The notes: generated by a model from the sequence alone, not told the origin. A stretch of 64,000 bases of DNA from Lycocorax pyrrhopterus obiensis (GCA_014706295.1 JACSVZ010000002.1:56877617-56941616), one strand, 5' to 3'; positions 10,601-24,045 are shown, counted from the first letter of the stretch. Numbers and translations: made by a program.

Positions 10601-13600
10601 TTGGTATTTGGCCTTGTATCTGCATTATGTCACAAAAGGTTTAGGTTGCACATTGCTGCAGTCCTTTGTTGCTTCTGGAAACAGGTTCATTAGGGATTAT
10701 CAAGACAGAGAGAGGAAACATGCATGTAAGTTCAATGTGTTTGTGTACCTGCAAGAATTCATCTGCAGTGGGAAGAGATTTAATTGGAGATTCTATGTGG
10801 AAGATGACTTTTTTAAAAAAAACATGTTAGCTGGCAGCATTTCGAGGGTAGACGCCTGATGTATCTGAATTTTAACTTTTCTTATGCTCATCATGTTTTT
10901 TTTTCTGTGAACAGAATAAACCAATTATGTTCAGAAATAGCCTTTTCCCCCCTGTTATTTAAATATGTGAATTCTAGTCTTCAGCTGTCTAGCTCTGACT
11001 ATGTGGGAGTTCCAGTCTTTATGTAATAAAAGCAGTGTTATAGTTTCAGAGAAGACAAGGTCAGTTCATTTAACAAGGATGAAAAATAGCTATTGACAAA
11101 CACTGAACTTTTGTGAAAAGCAAAGCACAGTCCTTTGCTGCTTTCAGACATTTCCTTTCTACGAAATTTTCCCATACAGAACAAAGTGTTGGTTTGTCAG
11201 TGAGATGAGGATAAAGTAGACAAGTTTTTCAGTGTCTGGAGTAATGATTGTCTTAATGGACTGTCCATCTGTCTCCTAATTGCTCTTCCACTTACATAGA
11301 TGCATGTGTAGTGGAGAAATGAAGGTGATGAAACAGAAATGCAAAGAAGTGATGGAATGAGAAGATGTGAGATCTGCTGCTATTTTATGTGAGAGGAGTG
11401 ACCTCAGGCTTCCCTGTTTGTTCGTGTTGGGAGGAGAGGGATTGAACCACTGCTCTGTACAGGTGACTGATTCCTAGGGATATTAGGATAAAGGAGAGCA
11501 GTGAGGATTTGGCTGGAGAAAAGAAAGTTGTCGCCTCTCTCCAGCGGGCATGTTGCTCTGTCTGCATTCTGCTGGAAGGGATGTTGCGCTACTAATGGGC
11601 ATGCATTCAGACAACCCTGGGTGCAGGTGTCACCCACCTCTATGCAGATCTGGACCTATTATTTTCTGGGCTGTAATTTAAGCCAGATCATAAGGGGAAG
11701 AACTTTTTGGAAAACTTCAAACATGATGAAGTTTCTTTTTCCTGTTTAAAGTTGGAGGTGGCCAACTTGAAAGTTTAAAAAGGAAAAAGAAATTTATCTA
11801 ATTACCAGTCTTTTTCAAACACTTTATTCTCTTATATTACCTTTGTGTCTTGTAGAAATAATTTTTCAAAGAAAGCTGATAGTGCTTTGTCTCAAGAATT
11901 TAAAACTTTGAGAAGGGCACATGCAATTGATGAAGGACCTAGATGGTCTAGATGAAGGACATCCTCTGAGGTGAACTGTCTACAGACAATAATTGTCTAC
12001 AAAGGACAAATATGTGTGGCATGAAAGAATAATACATACGACATAGATCCTCTCTCTTGTTAGGGAGCAGTGAAGTTGCTGTTACATTCAGTCATAGCTC
12101 TCTCTGGACAGGTCACTTGGTAGAGTGGCTAAGGCTCCAGACCCCCATTCCAGAACCCAATGCAAGACTAGGTTTGTGTTGCTGCTTCTCTATTGGGTCT
12201 TGCGCTGCCTTGTGTCTGTCTGGCTTTTAACTTGTTAGTTCAGAGCTGTAAGTGAGAGAGCTAAGGTGAAAAGCTTTGTGTATGAAGGCCAATACAATTT
12301 TCCTTTCAGCTACCAAGGTGTTTTTTTATTATTGCAGCTGGAATTAGAAGCAGCCATGTCTGGAAATAGATCTAGAGTACTAGGCTGTATGAATAGGCTA
12401 TGAAGCAAATCTATCCCTTTGGATTGTTAACTTGAAACTTTGAAGTATATATCAGGTCCCAGCCTGTATAAAAGCATGTGGTAGGGTGACAGAGTGGTCA
12501 AGGGGATAGAACAATTGCTTTTTGGGAAGGGACTGAAAAGATAGGGACTCCTCACTTTGGTTTTCCAAAAACATAAAGTTGTTGGGTAGGTTAACATACA
12601 GAGCTAGTTATGCAGTCCCACAATGCAGAAACTAGTAAGTGTCAGACATGGTGGGAGTTTGTGTTAAAATGAACAAATAAAGATACTTTACAAAAAGGTG
12701 AGCATGACTTTTTGGTACGTGCTGCTGTGGAATATTGTGGGGCAGACAGTACCAGCATGTTCAAAGCAAGAGTTTGACAGAACTAGTGGGAAATGGGTCC
12801 ATTAGTACAAACTGTGAGGATGGGTCTGTGATGGACCTTCCAGCATACATGTACATGCCAGGAGCATGAAGGGAGTGGGACACAGAAGGGATGGGGCTGG
12901 TTTGCTCTGCTTGAATAGTGTCTCTGTTTGAAACAACAATGAAGTACTTGGGTGAAGGAGATGGATGTTGTGCTAACCCAGTAAGGCATAGCTTATGTTT
13001 CAAGCCATTTTTTTTACAATTGGCTGTTGATACACTGAATAAACATTGAATATTTGTGCTTTTCACATCCAGCCTTTTTCTTTAAATCTGTATGACTTGT
13101 AAGGTCATTTGGACAGAAACTTGCTTTTTAGGGGTGTTTGTTTGTTTGTTTGTTTTTTGAAAAGTGTATAGGTTTGAAACCCTGGTACCTGGGCAGAATT
13201 TCTTACTAAAATAATGAAGACCTGGATTTCTTTAGTCTGAGAAACTACAAAGGCTTCTGCTGCTTAAAATTGTAGTACCAAATATTTTCAACAAGGTGGC
13301 AAAAAAGTACTTTGTCATTTTATGTTACTTTTTTGGCCCCTTATGCTTGTACAGTAAAGCAGTTTTGTACTACCAAATTACATGATTTTTTTTCCTTTTT
13401 GACATGAACTTTACTCAGCTGGTTCAGTGAGACATTTTTTTCCTCACTAACTTCTCCATGTGCTCTCACTTGAATCATGAGTCAGGAGCAGACTCCGCTT
13501 GGAGACATATTGCCAGTTCAGGCTGCATGATCCTAAGTAATATCTCTCTTCTCTAGCTTGGTCTACTTGTTTCTTTCTGTGAAATGCCTTGAATGAATGA

Positions 13601-16600
13601 GGAGGAAATGGGGTGTTTATAACAAATACTCCATTGTCTTTGCAATTCCTCTGAAGTTATTTGGTAATAGTAAGTGTTAGTAGTATAACTAGCTATTTGT
13701 GTACATTTTAAGATGTGTGTGTAAATATATCTATATATTTATCTATCTATCTATCTATGCTATGTCTGTCACTGTAGAAATAATCTTTGTGAGTGAAACA
13801 GCCAGAAATGCCTTATTTCGGCCAGTGTAAAATTACTTTGGTGTTCTAATTCTTTTGCCACCATCCCATATTCTTGTCATGTAGCATAGGTTCTGCAATA
13901 TTTGTATATTCACTGGTGGTACTTGTGGATGTACTTAAATGTGCGTGATAGGTTTAGTTAATGTAATTTGGCTAAAATACAGTGCTACTTTGAAGCAATA
14001 TGTTTTCCAAGAGATTCTCATATATGAGAGCTGCAGAGAATCTCATATGCTATGCTCTTTGCTATTTCTGGGAAGTTCTTCATTGTATATTCATTTTATC
14101 CTTGTGTGAGACTTTTAACATAATCACTTTTTATAGTCACCAAGAAGTTGTGGTCAGCCCTGTTCTAAAAGCCAGGTTTACAGGGGAGATGGATAATATA
14201 TTATTTGGTCAGTATGCACAGTAGGCATTCTTAAATATTTTTCTGGAAATGAAACCTACAGCAAATGTGGCGTACCAGTACTCCATATTTCAGGAGCAGG
14301 AAAGTTAAAAAATGCTGTTTTACTGCATGGAGAGGAGAGAAACTTGAAACGATTTTGTTTCATCAGTATAATACCAACTGTTGTATTCTGGGCAGCCCTA
14401 TCTTATCAGTATTTGCTGGAGGAATGCTAGTTATGGGAAACTGTGGGTAGCCTGATGGGATTTTATTCTTTGATTTTTGCCAGAGATCTTAAAGTAACTG
14501 TGCAGAAATCATGGGACTTCTGCTGTGCACTTCAAGTAAGAGGGAGGAGAGGAAGTAGAGAAGTAACAGAAGTAACAATGGGCAAACTTAACAGGTCCGA
14601 GAGGTGGCATTCTTCTGTTTGGTGTGCTATTTTTTCATTAGTCACGTGATTTATTGACATAGCTTAGTTTTCCAAAGGTTTCCTGTTTTTAACTGGAGCT
14701 GAGCCTTTTCATGAAGACTTCTTTCAGTCATCTCTTATTTGAGCCTTTCTTTTGGATATCACCTATGGGCATTTCTCTAGCCTATAAAAGGTGGTGAAAT
14801 ACCTATTCTACTAATACACTGCTGGCCCCTTCCTCCATGTATTTAAAATAATAGCTGTAAGCATTATCATCCAGTGGGTTTAAATCTACCTTGGAGAGTA
14901 GAAGAATGCACAAAGAGAGTCCTAGGAGATTGCAGTATAGGTTGGTAAATTAGAGGATAAGGAAAAGAATCATTTTTGTATGACCACAGGTGGGAAGTGA
15001 ACAAAACATATTTTTGCTTTATGTGATTCTGCTGTTATGCTGATGCTATGATGATTTTTTGCCTTTTCTTTTAAACCCCTTTATACCTTTTTACAACTTC
15101 TGTATTCTTTAGTGCTTTTTGCCCACACTCTTCGACTTGTTTGTTAAGCTAAGAGACTAAACATTTTAGAGGTTTCGTAGTTAGAAAGCAATATGCCTCA
15201 AACCCCAAAGTCCTCTCCAGAACACATTTTGGAAACTAAAATGGAACCATCTCGGAGAAGGTTCCTTGGGGAGGGGGGCTCACTCAAGCCTCTCATTGGG
15301 GAATTTATGATAGATATGCTAATTAGTAAAACCTATAATGTTATACCAGATCTTTTGAGTTGGTGCATTGCGGTGTGCATGGAGGTGCATTCGACCTGGA
15401 CGTAGTGCACCTAAAGATCCTTAAAATAAATACCAAGGTAAAATCTCTTTTTCCCTTCTAACCGTGTTTGACTCTTGATTTTAAGACCAAGAAAAGGCAT
15501 CAGTGCTAAGAGGCCATGTAAAATTCAGTAGGAGTAGAGTCTGACATAGGGAAAGTTAATAGGGTTTTGTATGTATGTTTATAATTTTCTTTTAGCTGGA
15601 ATGTGACATGGATTTTTACAAATTTTGGAGGTGGAGAAATATTTTACAAACAGGTTTTGGCTTCCCCAGCAACACAGAGTAACACCGGAAATAAATGATT
15701 TAATTTCAAAAGTCTAATCATATTTGTTGAGATTTGTATTGTCTCATAAATATTACTTAGTCACTGCCTGGATGACTTTGTAGGGAACCAATTCTGTTCA
15801 GCTAAGTGCCTTTTTTTTTTTTTTAAATTTTGTTTTTAATGGAGCATGCGTATGTGTGAATATAGTTATATAGTTTTCTTGAGGATTATTTGAAAAGGTT
15901 TAATTTTAAAATATTTCCTTGATTATTTAGTAAAAGATCTAAACCCTCTGACTGCCTCTTTAAAGAATGAACTGTTATCGCAATTGCAGTTTACATGTTG
16001 GAAACATGAAGTTGAAATAAACTAATGTCGCTTAGGTCTGTTATTCGTTGAATCATTAACTGTTATGATGTGATACGGTATTTGGGAATAATATTGGGAA
16101 TACCTATTCCATAGGTGTAATGAACCAGTGCTAAGTCTCTGTGAAGAAGGAATTGCTGTATTGGTATTGCCAAAAACGTAGTTGTGGATCTTGACTGTTT
16201 TAACCTGTATTGGCTTAATTTCAGTCTGGAGAGTTTTTTGTGTAAACTGCCTTTGACAGAGGTGCTGTGAATTTTGCATCTGATGATGTTCAGCCTGTTG
16301 CTGCCTAATGAAAATGCTCAGTGATGAGTAGTATTTGAAATTCATCATAGCTGAGGATGCATCTGTAAGTCTTTACACAGTCTGCAGAGTTACATTGATG
16401 CAAGTCTGGGATAGAGTTCCAGCTTCATTAGATTTCTGCACGCCACAGAGAGCACAGCATGGCAAAATACTTCCAGAGTAATTTTCATAATGCTATCAAT
16501 TGAGACCACATGTAATTATAGCCTTTTCTTTGGGCAAAACCTGAGCCTGTAGTCTGTGGTTCTGAACTGTTTTCTTACAGTTTTTGTTCCTGACAATCAT

Positions 16601-17822
16601 ATGCACTTTAGATTCCAGTCTTGAGCCTCATGAAAGTAGCATTGCTTGCTGTGTTTGCTTTGCCTTCCCCTGCCCCGCTTCTTTCTTTTTACATATTTTT
16701 CTTTCTTTTTCCTTGGTGTCTTTCTTTGTGCTTCTCCACTAAAGCTGTACCAGGTGACAACAAAGAAACCTTTGTCTAGGCTTCTGTAGATTTCACAGTA
16801 GGTTATGCTGAGTTCTTGTATAAGAAGACTCTAAGTTGGGGGTACTGAAGTTCCTTAAATGAACTGTTTAACTGAATTGTTTGGAGAGCCTATAGTGGAA
16901 TGTACCTAAAATGAACAACAGGGAATAAAAAATGCACACTTTTTAAATGTAGATGCCAAGGCTGCATTGCAAAATATTTCCTAAATGCCATAGAGAAAAA
17001 TTGCATTTGATGTTTATGTTTTAAATTGAACGGACAGATTGACTACTTGATCAACTAATGTCAAGACCTGCTTGCGCTGAACTCCAGTATCTAAACTGTG
17101 AGTTGTTATGACAATTGTCTTTCGTTGGAATAGTGCAAGCGCCAAGATTTGTGAAGTGTTTGTTAGGTAGGAAATAAGGAGGAGCAGGCCTAGCTACAGA
17201 ATAAACTTACAGTGAAGTTTATCCATTAATTTCTTCAAAAGTGCAAGCTCTGCTAAACTCATTTTCAGAGAGAATCACAAACATGTCCCAAAAGTAGAAC
17301 TCTGCAGGGAAGAAGGGAGGATAAAGCTAAAATGAGAATTGTGGTTTTTTGTTTATAAGTTTACGGAGAGAAACTGCAGCAACCAGTGGTGATTGCTGAC
17401 TCTTTTTTTTTTTTTTTAAAGAAGAGGCTGTGGAAATAAGGGACTCCCAGCTCTTTGGGAACAGTGCCCAAACCCAGTATGACACAGAACCTCATTGTGT
17501 TGGATTAGAGAAGTTACGTGGATGTAATGACACTTTTCCTTCCTCTTAGACCTTTAAAAGCATCTTCTGTAGTTTCAAAGCCAAAAAACCCAATCATGAC
17601 GGAGATTTTTCAAAATGAATGATTTTGATCTGTTTGCCATCAACTATGTTCCTGTATAATTCTGGAGTTCAGCTGTTCTTTTTCTTTATTGTTTATTTTT
17701 GATATGAATCATACTTCTGACAATATCCTTCAATTTAACCTGAAGTAACATGATGCAAATGTCATACAGGGGAATTTGTGCCTTTGGTTTCTACAGGGAG
17801 TGATCAAAGTTTGTAATTACCC
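7687..17822. other. Non-coding, presumed intron
   Basis: About 10 kb of AT-rich sequence with no frame over about 110 codons and no recognisable repeat family. It holds a short (ATCT)n run at 13741-13758. Short frames at 8203-8548, 10448-10859, 11385-11749, 12761-13066 and 16022-16348 have no recognisable domain and I regard them as chance. Confidence 0.5.
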
Positions 17823-18389
17823 TGGTTTCAGCTAGGGTAGAGTTAATTTCTTCTCAGTAGCTGTTACAGTTTTGGATTTGGTATGAAATAGTGTTGCTAA
17901 CATACTGCTGTTTTGTGTTTTGCCAAGTTATGCTGATACTAAGTCAAGGAGTTTTTTTCCCCTTTTTCTCATGCTCTGCCAGCGAGGAGGTGAGCAAAAC
18001 AAATTGGGGGGGAGCATAGCTGGGACAGGTGACCTAAACTGAACAAAGGGATATTCTACACCATAAAACATCATGCCCTGTATATATAAACTGGGATGAA
18101 TTACTGAAAGGGTGGCTGATCTGCATTTGGGAAGGGTGGTCTGGCATCAGTTAGCAGGTAGTGAGCAATTGCATTGTGCATCACTTACTGTTTCCTTTTT
18201 ATTATCATTATTATTTATGATTGAAAATAAAATACAATAATAATAATAATTAAATTGTTCTTATATCAACATACAAGTTTCACATCAATTCTTCTCCCCA
18301 TTCCATTTGAGGAGGAGGGCAGAAGAAAGAGGAGAGCTGACCAAGCGGCTGTGTGGTACTTAATTTCCATCTGGGCTTAAACTACAGCA
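17823..18389 (+). mobile_element. Old solo LTR, ERVL-like avian family
   Basis: Begins TGGTTTCAGCTAGGG and ends TTAAACTACAGCA, the termini of a common avian ERVL LTR. Internal landmarks also fit: the TAAGTCAAGGAG segment, CTGCCAGCGAGGAGG, a TATATAAA box near 18080 (ctgtatatataaactggg), and the CATTGTGCATCACTT segment. Flanking TACCC and CACCC agree in 4 of 5 bases and may be a decayed 5-bp target duplication. The poly(A) area is disrupted by an AT-rich (ATA)n-type expansion at about 18200-18255. Confidence 0.8.
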
Positions 18390-18421
18390 CACCCCTTCCT
18401 GGGTTTTGGCACCAAAAAGAC

Positions 18422-19461
18422 AGTAGTGGGTTGACCCTGACTGGATTACAGGCACCCACCAAAGCTTCTGTATCACTTTTCTCTGCAACTGGACAGGGAA
18501 GGGCTCATGAGTTGAGATAAGGACAGAGCAAGATCACTCACCAAATACCATTGTGGGCAAACCAGACTCGAATTAGAGATATTAATTGAATTTATTACTA
18601 ACAAAATGAGAGCAGGCTAATGAAAAATAAAGTTAGACCTTAAAAATACTCTTCCCCACCCCTACCCTCTTCTCAGCTCCAGTCGTGCAGGGAGATGGGG
18701 AATAGGGATTACCATCAATTGATGACAAGTTGTTTCTGCCGCTGCTCAGGGAGAGGAGTCCTTCCCCTGCCTCCAGCATGAGGTCCCTCCCATGGAAGAC
18801 AGTGCTCCACAAACTCCTCCGATGTGAATCCATCCCACAGGCTACAGTTCTCCATAAACTGTTGCAATGTGGGTCACTGTTCCATGGATCCTTTGAGAAC
18901 AGCCTGCTCCAGTGTGGGTCCTCCATGGGGTCACAAGTCCTACTAGGAAACCTGCTCCAGCGTGGGCTCCTCTGTGTGAGTCTGCAGATCCCTGCCAGGA
19001 GTGTGTTCCAGCACGGGCCTCCCACAGGTTCACAGCCTCCTGTCAGGCATTCACCAGCTCCAGCATGGGTCTCCTCCATGGGCTGCAGGGGGCACAGCTG
19101 CTTCTCCATGGTCTTCACCGTGGACTGCAGAGGAATCTCAGCTCCCGTGCCTGGAGCACCTCTGCCTCCTCCTTCTCCACAGACCTTGGTGTCTGCAGAG
19201 TTCTTCCTCTCACGTATTCTCACCCCACTCTTCTCTGGCCACAATTATATCTGCACAATAGCATTTTTTCTTCTTAAAAATGTTATCGCAGAGGCGTTAC
19301 TTCCATTTCTGATTGGCCCAGCCTTGGCCATTGGTGGGTCTGTCTTGGAGCCGGCTGGCATTGGCTGTGCTGGACATGGAGGAAACTTCTAGCAGCTTCT
19401 CATAGAAGCCACTGCTGTAGCCACCCTGCCCACCAAAACCTGGCCATGCAAACCCAATACA
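18422..19461 (-). mobile_element. Solo LTR of a second avian ERV family, minus strand
   Basis: Read on the minus strand it begins TGTATTGGGTTTGCATGGCC and ends GGTCAACCCACT. I recognise this as a widespread bird LTR. The + strand section 18725-19180 is a series of degenerate units built around 'ctgctccagcgtgggtcctcc', each of about 40-60 bp. AATAAA occurs on the minus strand (TTTATT on the + strand at about 18590). No target duplication is clear. A 203-codon minus-strand frame at 18633-19244 comes from the repeat units and is not considered a gene. Confidence 0.8.
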
Positions 19462-21111
19462 CAATGAAGCACTGTATACAATTCAGTTTTATTTCTCAAC
19501 CGTTTCATCCCCTTTTTCAGACTTTCAAGGATGCGGACTAGTAGATTATTTCTCTCACTAATTTACTAATTTCTGCTGATTAATACACCTTACCATTGGA
19601 AAGATTTTCCTGAAAGTCCAGACTAAGGTTTATTCCTGCAGTCTCTGTAATTTATTGTTTATGGAAGTAAGTGAGTTATCTTGGCTTTACACTGTGGGTA
19701 AGACCAGCAATATTTCCTGAAGCTATTCTTAAGATCAAGCTGGCTGTGAACCCCCAGTGGGGATGTGGCGTCTGAGCCCACAGAGTGCTCAGTGTGGTCA
19801 GTTGTTGCCATTTGTGTTCCTCAGGGCTTCTCTGGAGTTTTGGATAGGCCCATGTGGAGGCTGTACTTGAAAAGTGTCATTGTTTTTATGACTGTTCTTG
19901 TGCCTGTTATGTAGCTGTGTTGTAGTTATTTTTGGAGTCAGTAAACCTTTTGCCTAGAGCCATACTGAGTTGCTTAAAGCCACAAAGAATTCTTGTGATA
20001 CCTTTTTACTATGTTGCCTTGTGCATTGCACCATGCTGGGAAACTTTCTCAACTGACGTATGGGTGGAAGTCTGGTGCTGTAATGGTCCAGCCATGGGAC
20101 AGCTTTCTTCTGCTTCTAAACTGCTACTAAAGCTCAGCAGAGGTATTAGTGTTGAATGCAGGCTTGTTTGCAGTACTTTTAAGGACAGTAAGGTGCAAAT
20201 GTGAAATGAAAATGAGGAGACGTGAAGAGCATTTGGGGGTTTTCATGGTCTGGTGTAATGTATTTTTGTTTTTGAATAGGTAACTGATATTTCCAGAAAG
20301 TCTGCCAATGAACATGAATGTTGTTACACACCTAGAAAAGATAATGGCTGTCAAAGGCTTTTGGTAGCCTCCTCTGTTTTTCTACCTAAATGTTTCCTAA
20401 GTTATAGAAGCCATAAAATATCTATTGCAAATATGGTATTGACTTTTTGAATTCTGTCCCCAGTTAGAAATTTCATAATTGTGTTATATTTTAATATGAT
20501 ATTTCAGCTACTGTGGAAATAATGCTACTTTAAACTAGTGTATGTTTCTTATACAGGAAAGAAACAAGGGGATTTCTAAGTTAGCTTTAGTTAAATTGGC
20601 TACTGTGATAGAGCAGTTCTTATGGTATTTTTAACCAGTTTAAACTGAACCAATGCTAGTTTTTATGTAGATAAGACTTAGGTCAGAAGGCTGTTGGGTT
20701 ATATCATAGACATTATTCTGTATTTCCTTTTAAAAGATAAGTTATAGAGTGAATTGTGAAATTATGATAAAAAATGAATTGCAGTGGCCATGTCCTGATG
20801 TGCAAGAGGTTCCTCACATTCTGTTGTCTCCCACACTTGAGAGTGGAAAGCTTATGTTATAGAACAAGAGTGAGGATGAGAGAGTGAGCAAGAGCACTTT
20901 CATGTTGCTACTATTATACTGCTAAACATAACATGACTGTTAAATTGTACTATATATAAAAGTATACTGTTAAATTTTGTTATATATACACTACTGTATG
21001 TAACTACTAAAAATAACTACTGTTATTTTTAGTTTTAAATTATTTATATTTCCCTTATAATTATGACTCAAAAGCTGAATGAAGGTCTGATGTTATTCTC
21101 CTTGCTTCCAG
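19462..21111. other. Non-coding, presumed intron
   Basis: AT-rich intronic sequence. The last 150 bp lead to the pyrimidine-rich acceptor of the first C1 exon. No repeat recognised. Confidence 0.5.
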
Positions 21112-21223
21112 CCTCAAGCAACAGCTTCAAGGTCTCACACCTTCAAAAATAAGTCTTTTAAGAAATCCAATATCTGTGGAATCTGCAAACAAGTAATTGA
21201 TAGCCAAGGAATTTCCTGCAGAG
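21112..21223 (+). CDS. Exon encoding the first two-thirds of a C1 domain (tensin-like)
   Basis: A 112-nt exon between acceptor CTCCTTGCTTCCAG and donor GAG|GTGAGT, entering in phase 0 and leaving in phase 1. It encodes 37 residues plus one base. After a short lead (PQATASRS) it reads HTFKNKSFKKSNIC, then GIC, then ten residues, C and R. This gives the C1 zinc pattern H-x12-C-x2-C-x10-C. The ten-residue spacing, not the 13-14 of protein kinase C, and the wording IDSQGISCR closely match the N-terminal C1 of tensin-2 and the long variants of TNS1 and TNS3. Tensins link integrin adhesions to actin, and their C1 is an accessory N-terminal domain. The paralogue is unresolved; TNS1 or TNS3 are my preferred options from known C1 variants. 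Confidence 0.85.
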
Positions 21224-21728
21224 GTGAGTTATACATGATGTGGTGTTTACTTTCTTGCTTCGTTAAGAAAATTATTTTTTTGTTAAAGTTTCTAGAGATC
21301 CATGTTTTTGGTATTCCCCCTGGACTAAGTTACCTTCAGTTTATTTCCTTCCTTTGTACAATAATGTTCCCTGCTACTGTCAGGGAATAGGGTGCTGTAG
21401 TAGGTAATTGGACTTGTATAATCATGTACTTATACTACGATGCTATTCAGCCAGAATAAGGCAGTGCCTGCAGAGGATCTGTGAGGAGCATATAAGTGAT
21501 GTGTGCACAGTGGATGACATATGCTTCTGGAATTCAGTCTACAAATGAGGAAGTGTGTGACCCTTGCTCCTTGAGGAATGAAGGATTTATCTATGTTAAT
21601 TTCCAAAAAAATCACAAGAGCAGTTGTCTATTTATTGACTTTAATTTTTCCATTTGCATTATGCTCTGTCTAATCCTTAGTCCTTCAGTCTAATCACTCA
21701 CAGAAAGAATAAAGATGTCCTGAATAAC
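21224..21728. other. Non-coding, intron after the first C1 exon
   Basis: Intron sequence starting with the donor GTGAGT. No repeat and no coding frame recognised before the LTR at 21734. Confidence 0.5.
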
Positions 21729-23172
21729 ACAGATGTCATGGTTTAGCATAGTTTGGGTTTTTAGTTAAGGAGGGGCTCCATCAGCCACGGAAGTGATTCT
21801 TTGCAAAGAGGTGCTTACAGCTTCCTCTGGACCCAATAGAACCAATCAACTGGCTAGTTTGAATATTGGCAACTTTTTTAAGCCACTTAAGAAGCTTGAC
21901 ACGCCTCTGTGGGTGGCGCCTGCTTGGTGCGGCCCGGCCGGGTGGGCTGTGGCAGGGCTTGGCTGAGATCTCAGCCGCTTCTGCTCACTGGACACCCAGC
22001 GCAGCCCCCTCAGTGCAGGCCGGGCCGGCCGGGCCAGCCAGGAGACAGCCACCCCAGAGCTGCTTGTTCCCCTGTTCCACCCGCGGCTCCGTGCAGGCAG
22101 CCCCCGCAGTGCGGCTCGGCCAGGCTGGGCCTGCCCCTAGTTCAGCCAAAATTCATCTGAGTCTGCCACCCGGGAAAGATCATGTTACCCACAGAGATAA
22201 GCAAATTCCAAGTGCAAGGCCTGGGTGAGATTAACTCTTTTAGTGCTGTAAGATTCCTCCAAGAACAGATGAAGCCTGCAGACATCAATCCTCTCCCAGG
22301 TCAAACGAAAAGGAAAGGTGAAGGCACATGAAGAAAACACCATAAAGACACCCAAGTCAGTGAAGAAGGAAGAGCTGAAATCCTGAGGGAGGAGAAAGAG
22401 GAAATGCTTCAAACCTAGAAGCTGAAATTTTGTTGTAAGGCTATGGTGATGGAGTATGAAACATCAGAGTACCCATTGTAATTTCATGAAAGCACAGGGG
22501 GGTGGAATGTTCAAACTGCAATTGTGAGCAGAATTACCTGTGCTAAAATAAGTAAATGTTGAAGTAGCTGTGATTTGATGAGAAACTTGAACAGAGATGA
22601 AAGTGATGAAAACCCTTGCTCCCAGGGAAGAAGACCTCTGTTCCTAGAGATGAAGATGCTCCCAGAGATAGGTGAAGAGAACCTTTGCTTCTGAACAGCT
22701 TGTCCTTAAAATGGTACCCCATTAGCTCAAGTTTGAACCCTCGAAAACAGTTGTGGAGAAAGCTGTAAGTCAAGGGAAGGGACTTTCACGTGCAAGCAGA
22801 GAACCATCCCAGGCGGCTGTCCTGCTGTGACATTGAAGCCATGAGAGACTGTTTCTTGTGGAGATGTCTCCATAGCATGAGCAAGAGAGACTCCTCTCCC
22901 AAAGTGAACTGAAAAAGATTATTATATGAGGTGGTAAACTGACTGAAAATCCTAAGGGTTGTCTCTTTACGTTGTCAGTGGGAGAAGGGAAAAAGGTGGG
23001 GGGAAGAGAAGCGTTCTGAAGGTTCAATCTGACTTTTCTTTCTTTTAGGTCTGTTAATAAACTTCTTTATATTCTATAAAGTTTTGTGCCTGCTTTGCTT
23101 TCTCCTAATTCTTATCTCACAGAAGGAAAATAAGTAAGTTATGGATATTTTGAACCAAAGCACTACAACAGA
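21729..23172 (+). mobile_element. Solo LTR, 1434 bp, with exact 5-bp target duplication
   Basis: The LTR runs 21734-23167, beginning TGTCATGGTTTAGC and ending GCACTACA. It is flanked by exact 5-bp ACAGA duplications at 21729-21733 and 23168-23172, as expected for ERVL-type integrases. The AATAAA signal is at 23056-23061, about 110 bp before the end. A GC- and CpG-rich block of about 250 bp (21905-22160) follows the upstream portion. The short frames inside this block in several registers are composition effects. There is no internal retroviral sequence, so this is a solo LTR. Confidence 0.88.
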
Positions 23173-23898
23173 CTAGAGACTTTCTGCCTGTGGTATTCCT
23201 GCGTGCACCTTACTGCTGTTTTCCTTCACTCTTCTCCCTTGCCATGTAGAATTGCACATCCTTCCCTCTTCTCCATGGGGTACCTGTGATAAAATTAAAT
23301 ATTGGGAAAGCCCAATAGGTCCTTTCTGCAAGTTGTCCAGGGATAGGGCTTTTGATCCTCTGGTTCTGCCTGGTTAATGTTTGACTCCTGTTGTTCTGTG
23401 TTAATCGAACAGTTCCTTTACTTCTGAGAATGAGAATGCTATTGTCTGTTCATCTAAAAAGTAGTTTCTGTTTTCACTTAGAGGTGTTTGCACCAAATTC
23501 AGGTTCTAGTTGGATCTCCTTCTCCCATATGGATGGAAGGGGGGAGCCCTTCCATATTCTTCAGACACCTTAGGATCCCTCTGAGGGTTTGAAAGGGAGG
23601 TGTGAGAGGATATGGAAGAAATGTGGCCATTTCCTGAGCTATGGTGCAGACTGCAGATGAACAGCTATATATTCAGCATTATAGCTATCATCATAGGAAT
23701 TATGTATACATTTCTTTAAAATATTTCTTCTCTCTGTCCTTCTGGAGGTTGGTTCCAAAGTTCTTAGGATTTAATTGTTTTCAATTTAGCAGAAAGAGTA
23801 TTTTTGGAAGGAAGACTGCTTAGTGAAGGAACTGCCTAAAGACCCTCTTGATCAGGTTCAGTGTAAACAGTACTGTACCAGGAGAGAACCAGAACTTT
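23173..23898. other. Non-coding, presumed intron
   Basis: No recognisable repeat or coding sequence. Confidence 0.5.
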
Positions 23899-24045
23899 GA
23901 TTCATAGAATCATTTAGGCTGGTAAAGACTTCTGAGATCATTGAGTCCAAGTTCTAACCCATCACTTCCAAGTATACCACTAAACCATGTCCTAAAGGGC
24001 CACATCTATGTGTCTTTTAAATGCCACTTCCCTCCAACACACTCC
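23899..24045 (-). mobile_element. CR1 3'-end fragment, minus strand
   Basis: The + strand reads TTCATAGAATCATTTAGGCT and continues through TGAGTCCAAGTTCTAACCCA and CCACTAAACCATGTCCTAAA. This is the reverse complement of an avian CR1 3' UTR ending in the ATTCTATGA-type tail. The copy is truncated to about 150 bp and is diverged, so it is old. Confidence 0.85.

Noticed and set aside
12110..12175. tRNA-like phrase (GGTAGAGTGGCTAAGGC) hinting at a tRNA or tRNA-derived SINE
   Set aside because: No cloverleaf, no proper B box and no poly-A or SINE tail could be traced.
18633..19244. 203-codon minus-strand open frame
   Set aside because: Lies wholly inside a recognisable LTR and is built from its internal repeats; no domain.
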